This document shows positions 10,394 to 18,587 of a DNA stretch of 64,000 bases, piece after piece. Location: positions 558,001 through 622,000 of the forward strand of contig NZ_CP118982.1 of the NCBI RefSeq assembly GCF_029024965.1. The letters run 5' to 3'. The notes under the pieces are model-generated. The model was given only the letters and a program-made list of their open reading frames with translations, made no database searches and had not been told where the DNA came from. A program made the position numbers and the translations under genes. Origin of the DNA: Staphylococcus equorum. GTDB lineage: Bacteria > Bacillota > Bacilli > Staphylococcales > Staphylococcaceae. The number at the start of each line of letters is the position of its first letter. Within the stretch, counting starts at the first letter, position 1.

Positions 10394-11166
10394 TGAGTAC
10401 AACAGCTTTAGTGTTAACAGGGTTACTCCTAATCTTTCCCATGATTGTCTCTTATAAAGAAAAATTACATATTATTAAAGATTTACTCGTGGCAACAACA
10501 CGAGCTGTCGTTCAACTTGTTATTTTAGGGTATCTTTTGCACTTTATATTTGATGTTAACCAAAAATGGTTACTCTTACTATTTGTATTTATTATCATTA
10601 TTAATGCTTCCTGGAATACAATCAGTAGAGCATCACCAGTGATGCATCATGTGTTTTGGATATCTTTTGCAGCAATATTTATTGGTGTTGCATTACCATT
10701 AGCAGGCGTCATCATAACAGGTGCTATTCAATTCAAGCCTAATGAAGTCATTCCGATTGCAGGTATGCTTGGAAGTAATGGACTAATTGCTATTAATTTG
10801 GCTTATCAGAATTTAGATAGAGAATTTGTTAAAGAGATGAGTAGAATTGAAGCTAAATTAGCGCTAGGTGCTACACCGAAACTTTCTTCAAAAACGACAA
10901 TACGAGAAAGTGTAAAGACAGCAATCGTCCCAACAATAGATTCTGTTAAAACATATGGTATTGTATCTATACCTGGTATGATGACAGGGTTAATTATTGG
11001 TGGTGTTGACCCATTAGAAGCTGTGAAATTTCAATTGATGGTTGTATTTATTCATACAACAGCAACAATCATGTCAGCACTAATTGCTACATACTTAAGC
11101 TACAAACAATTTTTTAATCATCGCAATCAATTGATAGGACGTCACTTGCATGTTGAACAACGCTAA
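10393..11166 (+). CDS. ABC transporter permease, FetB/YbbM family
   Basis: A 257-residue membrane protein (FetB of E. coli is about 259) of the UPF0014 family, with roughly seven hydrophobic helices. The loop with NGLIAINLAYQNLDREF and EAKLALGATP, likely the contact with the ATPase, is typical of this family. It shares a one-base overlap with the ATPase gene and is translated from GGAGGATTTATAATG. In E. coli FetAB lowers cellular iron under oxidative stress; the same role here is an inference. Confidence 0.87.
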   Translation: MSTTALVLTGLLLIFPMIVSYKEKLHIIKDLLVATTRAVVQLVILGYLLHFIFDVNQKWLLLLFVFIIIINASWNTISRASPVMHHVFWISFAAIFIGVALPLAGVIITGAIQFKPNEVIPIAGMLGSNGLIAINLAYQNLDREFVKEMSRIEAKLALGATPKLSSKTTIRESVKTAIVPTIDSVKTYGIVSIPGMMTGLIIGGVDPLEAVKFQLMVVFIHTTATIMSALIATYLSYKQFFNHRNQLIGRHLHVEQR

Positions 11167-11189
11167 TTTTTATAGAAGAAACTCAGTCA

Positions 11190-11222
11190 GGGAGCATCTA
11201 AAATAAGATGTTCCCTTTATTC
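11190..11222 (+). terminator. Terminator after the FetAB-like operon
   Basis: GGGAGCATCT and AGATGTTCCC form a ten-pair stem with one G-U pair and a short AT loop, followed by TTTATT. Confidence 0.8.
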
Positions 11223-11401
11223 ATTGTTGTTTTTAACTTTATGAGCTAATTAATGAATATTGCGGTACTTTGTGAATTGTTAAATGTTATTAATACGTTA
11301 GAGGTGGCACCAAGTAAATATATTCAAACCTGTTGACGAATGGTTTATAATATAGTGGTTATGTAAAAATTGCAACGAAATAAAAGAAAGGAGTGAAACG
11401 T

Positions 11402-12574
11402 ATGTCAGCTATGCGAATTGCAACATTTATTTTGAGCATATTTATTGTAGGTATGGTTGAAATGATGGTTGCTGGGATTATGAATTTAATGAGTAATGAT
11501 TTAGGTGTTTCTGAAGCAATTATTGGTCAGTTAGTAACTTTATATGCAATTACCTTTGCTATTGCAGGACCGATTTTGGTTAAAGTTACAAATCGTTTTT
11601 CACCAAGACCAGTTTTATTATGGGCATTAGTAATGTTTATGTTAGGGAACGTAATTATTGCAGTTGCCCCTGATTTTACTATTTTAGTATTTGGACGCAT
11701 TTTATCTTCAGCAGCTGCAGCTTTAATTGTAGTGAAGATACTAGCATTAACAGCTTTATTAACGGCGCCTCAACATCGTGGGAAAATGATAGGTATCGTT
11801 TATTCAGGTTTTAGTGGTGCTAACGTATTCGGTGTGCCTATTGGAACAATTATTGGTGACTTAGTTGGTTGGAGATTTACGTTTCTATTTATAGTAGTTG
11901 TAAGTATACTTGTTGGTATTCTTATGTACTTTTATGTACCTGATCCAGAGTTTAAAGCATCTACAACAAGCACAAGTAGTCAAAAACGTGGCAGTAGTTA
12001 TTCTAAAATCTTAAGACCTGCAGAAATCACAAAATATTTAGGGATTACATTCCTATTATTAGTAGCGAATTCCGTTACATTTATCTACATTAATCCGTTA
12101 ATGTTGTCCAGTGGTCATGATTTATCATTTGTCTCTATAGCTTTATTAATCAATGGTATTGCAGGTGTAATAGGAACTTCGATGGGTGGAGTACTATCAG
12201 ATAAATTAACAAGTAAGCGCTGGTTAACGATTGCAACTTCAATATTTATTCTTATGATGTTAGTATTGAATGTTTTCTTACCAGGTACTGGCTTGCTATT
12301 AATGGTTATCTTTATTTGGAACATTATGCAATGGAGTACAAATCCGGCAGTTCAGAGTGGTATCATTGAACACGTTGACGGGGATACAAGTCAAGTGATG
12401 AGTTGGAATATGTCGAGCTTAAATGCCGGTATTGGCATCGGTGGTATCATAGGTGGTTTAGTTGTTTCGAAAATAGATGTTTTAGCTGTAACTTACTTTA
12501 GTGCTACCATTGCTCTAGTGGCACTTATATTGGTTATAAGTTTAAAAAAAGTAGCAAAATATAATAAAGCGTAA
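11402..12574 (+). CDS. MFS transporter, DHA1 type
   Basis: A 390-residue major facilitator with about 12 hydrophobic helices. Family signs are the loop between helices 2 and 3 (NRFSPRPVLLW), RILSSAAAALIVVKILALTA in helix 4, and GANVFGVPIGTIIGD in helix 5, the motif-C glycine-proline pattern of drug/proton antiporters. A serine-rich central loop (STTSTSSQKRGSSYS, near residue 190) separates the halves. The start is ATG 11402, eight bases after AGGAG; an in-frame GTG at 11393 lies inside that site. The efflux substrate is not evident. Confidence 0.85.
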   Translation: MSAMRIATFILSIFIVGMVEMMVAGIMNLMSNDLGVSEAIIGQLVTLYAITFAIAGPILVKVTNRFSPRPVLLWALVMFMLGNVIIAVAPDFTILVFGRILSSAAAALIVVKILALTALLTAPQHRGKMIGIVYSGFSGANVFGVPIGTIIGDLVGWRFTFLFIVVVSILVGILMYFYVPDPEFKASTTSTSSQKRGSSYSKILRPAEITKYLGITFLLLVANSVTFIYINPLMLSSGHDLSFVSIALLINGIAGVIGTSMGGVLSDKLTSKRWLTIATSIFILMMLVLNVFLPGTGLLLMVIFIWNIMQWSTNPAVQSGIIEHVDGDTSQVMSWNMSSLNAGIGIGGIIGGLVVSKIDVLAVTYFSATIALVALILVISLKKVAKYNKA

Positions 12575-12703
12575 GTAACTTTAATTCAGAGTATCAAAAA
12601 TAGCTGATTGGCTCACAAAAATTAGTGATAAATAAGCTTTTGTTATATGTAAATTAATATTTTATTTTAAGCAGAAAACAGAGTTTTGGGAAGTCAAACA
12701 GTA

Positions 12704-12762
12704 ATGAGGACGGACACATGTCGATTGAAAAATTGATGTCATGTGCCCGTCCTCATTTTTAT
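12704..12762 (+). terminator. Terminator after MFS gene
   Basis: ATGAGGACGGACACATG (12704-12720) pairs with CATGTGCCCGTCCTCAT (12740-12756), one mismatch, then TTTTATT. Confidence 0.85.
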
Positions 12763-12766
12763 TAAA

Positions 12767-14140
12767 TTATAGATTATTAGAAAAGTTGATTTGTTTTTCG
12801 GGGATTTGCTTAGAATTTAGTTGTATTTCACTAATGTTTAAATGCGCTTTTTTATTTGAGAAATGAGCAATAAATGCTGAGATAATAATATATATAAAGG
12901 TGCCTATGATATAACCTAATTTTAAATCTGAAATTAGCAAATAAGATTGGCATAGCAAGACTATAATTGCACTTATAGCAATTGTCACTAGGATAGGATA
13001 AGGCACTTTAAATGGGGAGTGTTTATATGCTTCAGGATATTTTTTTGGCAATTGTGTCACAGCTAAGGCTGGAAATGCAAATACAATTAGAGAAATGCCT
13101 GTACCAAGTTGTGCAACAACATCTAAAGACATACCTGTAATAATAGGCAATGCACCAATAATGTAAAAGATAAGTAATAGCCAATGAGGTGTACCAAACC
13201 GTTTGTTTACGCTACCTAAATATTTAGGTAAATAACCATCGTGAATTGCCACTAATAAACTTTTTGTTACCCAAGTAAAAGTCGAATTAAGTGTTGTTGC
13301 TAAAGCAAACATCGCGCCACCAACCATAAAGAAGATAAATACCGGGGTTGGTAATACTTCTTTTGCGACACTCGTTAAAGGTCTACCTGCTACTTCTGGA
13401 ATAGGTAATACACCTACTGCAATTGAGGCAATAAATGCGTATAATAATCCGACAAATATAGTAGCAACAATAATAACAATGGGAATGTCCCTTTTAGGGT
13501 TTTTCATTTCTCCACCAAGTTCAGCAACTACTTGAGCACCACCAGTCGCAAAAGAAACAAGGCCTACAGCAGTAAAGAAGCCGGTGAAACCATCTGGGAG
13601 CATAGATTTCGTATTAAATACACCAAAGTTAACATGTGGAACACCAAATATGATAAAGCAAGACAAAGCCACTATTAAAGTGACTACCATAATATTTCCA
13701 ATAATAGAGGCAGATTTAATACCAACGATATTTACGATAAATAAAATAGTTAATAATGAGAAGGCGACAGTCCTAACCGGTACTCCAGGGAAAAGACCTT
13801 CTAAATATTGTGCGAATGATAATGCATATAATGACAACGTGATCTGTAAAAAGATAAATAATAATAACCAAAAAATGCCTGTCTTTGGAGACAATAAACG
13901 ACTAGTGTATTGATACATTCCGCCAGTAGTAGGTAATGTCGAACCTAATATTGCGATAGGGAGCATCGTAAGTAAGGTGATGATGGCAGATAAAATAAAT
14001 GCAGGTGTTATGCCACTACCAGTCATCTGTATACCAATTCCAGTAAGTGACATGACCCCAGCACCTATGATTTGCCCGATAGCTATACCCAAGACGTCAG
14101 TTAAACCTAGTACTTTTTTTAAATTTGTTGCTTGTTGCAT
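12767..14140 (-). CDS. APC family amino acid permease
   Basis: A 457-residue transporter with about 12 helices. The first helix carries GIAIGQIIGAGVMSLTG, the unwound glycine-rich substrate segment of amino acid-polyamine-organocation permeases, and helix 6 has GLVSFATGGAQVVAELGGE with KNPKRDIP after it, the family's conserved loop. The start is ATG 14140 after GAGGTGATTTTA; an in-frame GTG at 14149 is part of that site. It probably imports or exchanges an amino acid or amine; which one cannot be judged. It is divergent from the next gene. Confidence 0.87.
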   Translation of the reverse strand: MQQATNLKKVLGLTDVLGIAIGQIIGAGVMSLTGIGIQMTGSGITPAFILSAIITLLTMLPIAILGSTLPTTGGMYQYTSRLLSPKTGIFWLLLFIFLQITLSLYALSFAQYLEGLFPGVPVRTVAFSLLTILFIVNIVGIKSASIIGNIMVVTLIVALSCFIIFGVPHVNFGVFNTKSMLPDGFTGFFTAVGLVSFATGGAQVVAELGGEMKNPKRDIPIVIIVATIFVGLLYAFIASIAVGVLPIPEVAGRPLTSVAKEVLPTPVFIFFMVGGAMFALATTLNSTFTWVTKSLLVAIHDGYLPKYLGSVNKRFGTPHWLLLIFYIIGALPIITGMSLDVVAQLGTGISLIVFAFPALAVTQLPKKYPEAYKHSPFKVPYPILVTIAISAIIVLLCQSYLLISDLKLGYIIGTFIYIIISAFIAHFSNKKAHLNISEIQLNSKQIPEKQINFSNNL

Positions 14141-14327
14141 TAAAATCACCTCATATTCTATGTAATAGTCTAAATAATAAAAAAATCATACCATAACAAC
14201 CATTCAATTCATATTATATCAATCGGAAAACTTAACATAAATATTAAAAAGATTAAATCTAGATAAAATTAATCATTTCATAGTAGAATAAATATAAATA
14301 AATTAATTATAAAGAGGTGTAATTTTT

Positions 14328-14927
14328 ATGACTAATGAACACGATGATCATATTAAAGTAAATGCATTTATTGATAGATTAAAACAATGGCAAGATGAAT
14401 TTAAAATAATGCGTGAAATTATTCGAGAAACTGAATTAGTGGAAGATTATAAATGGATGCACCCTTGTTACACGTTAGAGAATAAAAATGTTGTGATTAT
14501 TCAAGATTTTAAACATTATTGTGCTTTGCTTTTTGAAAAAGGATCTATCATGGAAGACCCATATCAATCACTTATTCAACAAACGAAAAATGTTCAAGCT
14601 GCAAGACAGTTGCGCTTTGAAAGCCTAGAAGAAGTTGAAAACCGAAGAGATGAAATTAAATGGTATGTTGAAGAAGCAATAAGAATTGAAAAATCAGGCA
14701 AGCAAGTGCCAATGAAAAAAACAGCAGACTATGAAATGCCAGAAGAACTACAAATAAAATTAAATGACAGCCCTCAACTTGAAGAAGCATTTTATAATTT
14801 AACACCCGGTAGACAGAGACAGTACATGTTCCATATCGGACAAGCTAAAAGAGCGACAACACGTGAAAAACGTGTTGAAAAATATGTGGATCATATTTTA
14901 GAAGGTAAGGGTATAGATGATAAATAA
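14328..14927 (+). CDS. YdeI/OmpD-associated family protein with DUF1801 domain
   Basis: A 199-residue soluble protein. The N-terminal part (about 10-120) has the DUF1801 pattern, including YKWMHPCYTLENKNVVIIQDFK and CALLFEKG. The C-terminal part (about 135-199) has LNDSPQLEEAFYNLTPGRQRQYMFHIGQAKR followed by basic ATTREKRVEKY, the YdeI/OmpD-associated signature. Such proteins are widespread and stress-linked in Bacillus, but no reaction is established. It starts at ATG after AAAGAGGTG and is a single gene. Confidence 0.82.
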   Translation: MTNEHDDHIKVNAFIDRLKQWQDEFKIMREIIRETELVEDYKWMHPCYTLENKNVVIIQDFKHYCALLFEKGSIMEDPYQSLIQQTKNVQAARQLRFESLEEVENRRDEIKWYVEEAIRIEKSGKQVPMKKTADYEMPEELQIKLNDSPQLEEAFYNLTPGRQRQYMFHIGQAKRATTREKRVEKYVDHILEGKGIDDK

Positions 14928-15215
14928 TATAGACTTGAAGTTGATATTAAAATAACAGAATAAGTCTAGAAAAATAGCAACATAATTTAAGTAAGTTGAA
15001 AAAAGTGTAGAATGATTTTTAAGAGTTATTCATATTTAATATAAATAAAATAAAACGTGTATTTAGTTCATATCGCTTGTTTAACGGTCATTATTTTAAT
15101 TAATAATAAAAAGATACAGTTGCAACTTTAACAATTATCGTTTATAGTTTGCTCGAATATAAAAAGTGTTATGAGATATCAACTCGTAACGTACTTTTAG
15201 AGAGAAGGTGTATTA
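14928..15215. other. AT-rich gap with TetR gene upstream region
   Basis: 288 bases with no gene of either strand. No strong hairpin follows the YdeI-type gene. The only supported element is the ribosome site GAGAAGGTG before the TetR start; a promoter is likely in the last 100 bases but I cannot place it firmly. Confidence 0.5.
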
Positions 15216-15764
15216 ATGCCAAGAGTTTCTAAACGGATACAATTACTAGAGGCAGCTGCATCTATCGTTAATGAACAAGGCAGTGAATATTTAACTTTGG
15301 ATGCTGTTGCTAAGAAAGCAGGCGTAAGTAAAGGTGGCTTGTTGTATCATTTCAAAAACAAATTTGCATTAATTCAAGGACTTGTCGATCATGCAGACGA
15401 AATTTATCGAATTAACGTTGATAAACATGTGCAAAGTGATGACCAACAACAAGGTAAATGGATACGCGCATTTATAGATGCTACACGCGAATACAGTTCG
15501 GAAAATGCATCTATCACTTCAGGAATGTTAGCTGCACAAGGTATAAATAGTAATTTATTATTACCTTTACAAGACACATATAAAGAATGGCAATTTAATA
15601 TTGAAAATGATGGATTAGACAAAGTTGATGCGACAATTATTCGAATGGCAGTCGATGGGCTATGGCTGTCTGAAATATTTGGTTTAGATGCCATAGATGA
15701 TTCGATGCGAGCTGAAGTTTTAGAAAGACTAACAACTTATACTAAAAATGAAAAAATCGATTAA
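15216..15764 (+). CDS. TetR/AcrR family regulator, likely of the carnitine genes
   Basis: A 182-residue TetR-family repressor. The N-terminal 60 residues hold the helix-turn-helix: LDAVAKKAGVSKGGLLYHFKNKFALIQGL is the classic recognition-helix and helix-4 pattern. The rest is the ligand-binding, dimerising helical domain. It sits directly upstream of the BKACE-carnitine dehydrogenase-thioesterase genes, but with its own terminator between. The promoter of that operon has an inverted repeat between -35 and -10, so this protein is the likely repressor, relieved by a pathway metabolite. That regulatory link is inference from position. Confidence 0.88.
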   Translation: MPRVSKRIQLLEAAASIVNEQGSEYLTLDAVAKKAGVSKGGLLYHFKNKFALIQGLVDHADEIYRINVDKHVQSDDQQQGKWIRAFIDATREYSSENASITSGMLAAQGINSNLLLPLQDTYKEWQFNIENDGLDKVDATIIRMAVDGLWLSEIFGLDAIDDSMRAEVLERLTTYTKNEKID

Positions 15765-15835
15765 AAAGGGTCGATAAAAATAGAAATTATAAAAAAATAA
15801 TTAAATGAAAATTTCATGTAAAGCACTGATAATAT

Positions 15836-15877
15836 AGGGATAATCAATGATTAAAAATTGATTAGTCCCTTTTTTTA
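15836..15877 (+). terminator. Terminator after TetR gene
   Basis: AGGGATAATCAAT pairs with ATTGATTAGTCCCT (one bulged base), followed by a run of seven T. Confidence 0.85.
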
Positions 15878-15889
15878 TATTTTATAAGG

Positions 15890-15918
15890 TTGAAACTAAA
15901 CCGTCTGGTTGGTACACT
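15890..15918 (+). promoter_or_regulatory. Sigma-A promoter with inverted repeat in the spacer
   Basis: TTGAAA at 15890-15895 and TACACT at 15913-15918 are separated by exactly 17 bases. Within the spacer, AACC-GTCT-GGTT (15899-15910) is an inverted repeat, the place where a TetR-type repressor would block RNA polymerase. The promoter reads into the carnitine genes at 15957. Confidence 0.65.
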
Positions 15919-15956
15919 AATCGATGTATTAAAAACTCTGTTGGAGGTTTATATTA

Positions 15957-16847
15957 ATGAAGAAAGTTATGCTAACAGCAGCTATAACAGGTGCTGGAGA
16001 TACTACAGAAAAAAATAAAAATGTTCCTGTAACACCACAAGAGATTGCTGATTCAGCGATAAAATGTGCAAAAGCAGGAGCGACTGTGGCACATATACAT
16101 GCTAGAGACCCAGAAACAGGTGGCATTAGTCATAACGTTGAATTTTTTAAAGAAGCTGTGAGATTAATTAGAGAAGCAGACGAAGATATTGTTATAAATA
16201 TTACTTCTGGTGGAGGAGGAGACTTCATCCCGAATCTAGAAGATCCATATACTGGTGCAAAAGGAACAGACATGCAAACACCAAAAGAAAGACACGAACC
16301 TGTAGGCGCATTATTACCAGAAATGTGTACCCTAGACTGTGGTAGTGTCAATATGGGTGACACGCTTTATTTAAGTCCAGCAGGTTGGTTAAGAGAACAA
16401 GCACAACTTGTTAAAGAAGCTGGGGTGAAACCTGAGTTAGAGTGTTTTGACAGTGGTCATATATCATTTGCTAAGCAACTTATAAATGAAGGTTTAATCG
16501 AAGGAGAACCAATGTTCCAATTCTGTCTTGGCATTCCTTGGGGAGCAGAAAATGACGCCGAAACAATAGAATACTTTAAGACACGTATACCTGAAAATGC
16601 ACACTGGTCAGCATTTGGCATTGGCAGAATGCAATTTCCAACAGTAGAAGAAGCGGCTAAACGTGGAGGCAATGTACGTGTGGGATTAGAAGATAATTTA
16701 TATTTGGAAAAAGGTGTCAAAGCCACTAATGAACAACTCGTTGAAAAGGCTGTAGAAATATTAAAAGGTTTAGATATAGAACCAATGACGCCAGCTGAAG
16801 CGCGTGAAAAATATCAACTTAGAGATCCACAAGGAGGGGCAAAATGA
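15957..16847 (+). CDS. BKACE family enzyme, probable 3-dehydrocarnitine cleavage
   Basis: A 296-residue beta-keto acid cleavage enzyme (DUF849, TIM barrel, zinc-dependent). The zinc ligands His46 and His48 lie in AHIHARD, the same numbering as the founding enzyme Kce, and a late GLEDN motif near residue 245 supplies the conserved acidic residue. BKACE enzymes move an acetyl unit between a beta-keto acid and acetyl-CoA. Next to carnitine dehydrogenase and a thioesterase, the substrate is most likely 3-dehydrocarnitine, giving betainyl-CoA and acetoacetate. The stop overlaps the next start (ATGA). ATG follows TTGGAGG. Substrate assignment is from gene context. Confidence 0.85.
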   Translation: MKKVMLTAAITGAGDTTEKNKNVPVTPQEIADSAIKCAKAGATVAHIHARDPETGGISHNVEFFKEAVRLIREADEDIVINITSGGGGDFIPNLEDPYTGAKGTDMQTPKERHEPVGALLPEMCTLDCGSVNMGDTLYLSPAGWLREQAQLVKEAGVKPELECFDSGHISFAKQLINEGLIEGEPMFQFCLGIPWGAENDAETIEYFKTRIPENAHWSAFGIGRMQFPTVEEAAKRGGNVRVGLEDNLYLEKGVKATNEQLVEKAVEILKGLDIEPMTPAEAREKYQLRDPQGGAK

Positions 16848-17809
16848 AATTCGCAGTTGTAGGTACAGGCGTTATTGGTAGTGGATGGATTACAAGAATG
16901 TTAGCACATGGTCATGAAGTAATCGCTACTGATCCAAGTGAAGGCGCATATGAAAGAATGTTGAAACAAGTAAAACAAAATTGGCCATTTGCCCAAGAAC
17001 TTGGCTTAGCAGAAGGTGCTTCATTAGAAAATCTTACATTTACACCTTATTTAGAAGAAGCTGTTAAAGAAGCAGATCATATACAAGAAAATGTGCCTGA
17101 AATTGAATCATTAAAAGAGCAAGTACTGACTGAAATAGACTTTTATGCACGACCTGATGCAACAATAGGTTCAAGCACTTCAGGTATTAAACCTTCAGAG
17201 TTACAGCGAAACTTACAACATCCAGAGCGTTTAGTTGTAGCTCATCCATTCCATCCGGTATATATTTTACCACTTGTAGAAATTGTTCCAGGACAATTAA
17301 CTGCGGAAGCAACGACAGTAAAAGCTGAACAAGCTTATGAAGGTATCGGCATGGACGTACTGCATGTAAGACATGAAATAGAAGGTCATATTGCTGATAG
17401 ATTAATGGAAGCACTTTGGAGAGAAGCATTGCATATTGTAAATGATGGCATAGCTACTACAGAAGAAGTAGATAAAGCATTCACGCATGCAGCAGGATTG
17501 CGTTACGCACAATACGGACCGTTCATGACTTTCCATTTGGCAGGTGGAGAAGGTGGGATGCGCCACATGTTAAAACAATTTGGCCCAGCTTTGAAAAAAC
17601 CATGGACTAAATTAGTAGCACCAGAATTAACGAAAGATTTATATGAAGAAGTCGTTAATGGATGTGAAGCATCATCACAAGGCCAAACAATGTCAGAGCT
17701 TGATCAGAAACGCAACGAATTCTTAATCAAAGTAAAAAAATTAGCAGAAGAATATTGGCCAGAAGATACACCATCAATGAAAAAAGCCACAAGCCCTTCG
17801 GTGTATTAA
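16844..17809 (+). CDS. lcdH: L-carnitine dehydrogenase-like 3-hydroxyacyl-CoA dehydrogenase
   Basis: A 321-residue NAD-dependent dehydrogenase of the 3-hydroxyacyl-CoA dehydrogenase fold, the same length as known L-carnitine dehydrogenases. The Rossmann motif GTGVIGSGWITRML is at residues 7-20; STSGIKPSELQ and VAHPFHPVYILPLVEIVPG are the conserved catalytic-domain segments with the active His. It would oxidise L-carnitine to 3-dehydrocarnitine, the substrate of the preceding BKACE enzyme, whose stop it overlaps by four bases. The start follows GGAGGGGCAAA. A different 3-hydroxy acid substrate is possible. Confidence 0.85.
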   Translation: MKFAVVGTGVIGSGWITRMLAHGHEVIATDPSEGAYERMLKQVKQNWPFAQELGLAEGASLENLTFTPYLEEAVKEADHIQENVPEIESLKEQVLTEIDFYARPDATIGSSTSGIKPSELQRNLQHPERLVVAHPFHPVYILPLVEIVPGQLTAEATTVKAEQAYEGIGMDVLHVRHEIEGHIADRLMEALWREALHIVNDGIATTEEVDKAFTHAAGLRYAQYGPFMTFHLAGGEGGMRHMLKQFGPALKKPWTKLVAPELTKDLYEEVVNGCEASSQGQTMSELDQKRNEFLIKVKKLAEEYWPEDTPSMKKATSPSVY

Positions 17810-17810
17810 T

Positions 17811-18284
17811 ATGATACATTCACAGTTTGAATATACGACTAAAGTGAAAGATATTTGGGTAGACCACAATGGTCATATGAATGATGCTGAATATAATCGT
17901 GTTTTTAGTGATGCGACAGATGCTTGGCTTGCCTATCTAGGACTAGATAAAGAGACGATAGCACAAAGCCAATACACAGTGTTTACTTTAGAAAATCATG
18001 TAATGTATTTAAAAGAAATTAAAGTAGATGAGTTAATCTCGGTTAATGTTGAGCTATATGATTATGATGCGAAACGTTTACATGTGTTTATGACGTTAAG
18101 AGATGCAAATCAATCTCGTTGTGCAACTTATGAAGTAATGCTCATGGGAATGAATACAGCTATAGATAAGCCCGAAGTATTTCCAGAAATGATAAAAAAA
18201 GCGATTGAAGATTTAGCTACTATAAATACGATTGAAAATAAGCCTCAAGAGCTTGGTCATCTTATTGGCATTAAGCATAAATAG
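17811..18284 (+). CDS. Hot-dog thioesterase, probable betainyl-CoA thioesterase
   Basis: A 157-residue single hot-dog-fold protein of the 4-hydroxybenzoyl-CoA thioesterase type. The signature VDHNGHMNDAEYNRVFSDA lies at about residues 16-34, with the DHNGHMN turn near the active site. It starts one base after the carnitine dehydrogenase stop, so it is the last gene of a tight three-gene operon. In the carnitine pathway known from Pseudomonas and Sinorhizobium, a similar small thioesterase releases glycine betaine from betainyl-CoA. The same role is inferred. Confidence 0.83.
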   Translation: MIHSQFEYTTKVKDIWVDHNGHMNDAEYNRVFSDATDAWLAYLGLDKETIAQSQYTVFTLENHVMYLKEIKVDELISVNVELYDYDAKRLHVFMTLRDANQSRCATYEVMLMGMNTAIDKPEVFPEMIKKAIEDLATINTIENKPQELGHLIGIKHK

Positions 18285-18364
18285 TATAATTGAAATCAAT
18301 TTGAAACGATTGATTAACAATGTTTATTGAATGTTTAAAGTAACAAAACTCATAAGTATAAATT

Positions 18365-18388
18365 GTTTATTTTTATTAATTAAGGTAT
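18365..18388 (+). promoter_or_regulatory. Possible sigma-B promoter of opuC operon
   Basis: GTTTAT (18365-18370), 12 bases, then AGGTAT (18383-18388) is close to the sigma-B pattern GTTTAA-N12-14-GGGTAT. It lies about 200 bases before opuCA, whose Listeria counterpart is sigma-B dependent. The match is imperfect. Confidence 0.4.
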
Positions 18389-18460
18389 CTTATTGTATAG
18401 GGTAACAAAATCAAATTTTAATTTATTATATAATTGATTTGTTTTTTAACAACCAAAACG

Positions 18461-18540
18461 AATAAATTAGGGCTATTTGTAGCTATGTTGTTACTTATTT
18501 TAGAATTTGTATAACATCCACAGATAGTCCTAAATTTATT
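18461..18540 (+). promoter_or_regulatory. Long hairpin in the opuCA leader
   Basis: The arms 18461-18480 and 18520-18540 pair along their whole length as RNA with two G-U pairs and one bulge; a second inner stem pairs ATGTT near 18485 with AACAT near 18513. No T-run follows, so it is not a simple terminator. It ends 47 bases before the opuCA start. The rest of the 303-base gap shows no gene. Confidence 0.55.
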
Positions 18541-18587
18541 ATGAAATATTTTTAATTTAAAATATGTACATAGAAAGGAATTGAACC

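Noticed and set aside
18365..18404. A second sigma-B promoter using GGGTAA at 18400
   Set aside because: No GTTT-type -35 stands at the right distance, so only the first candidate is listed.
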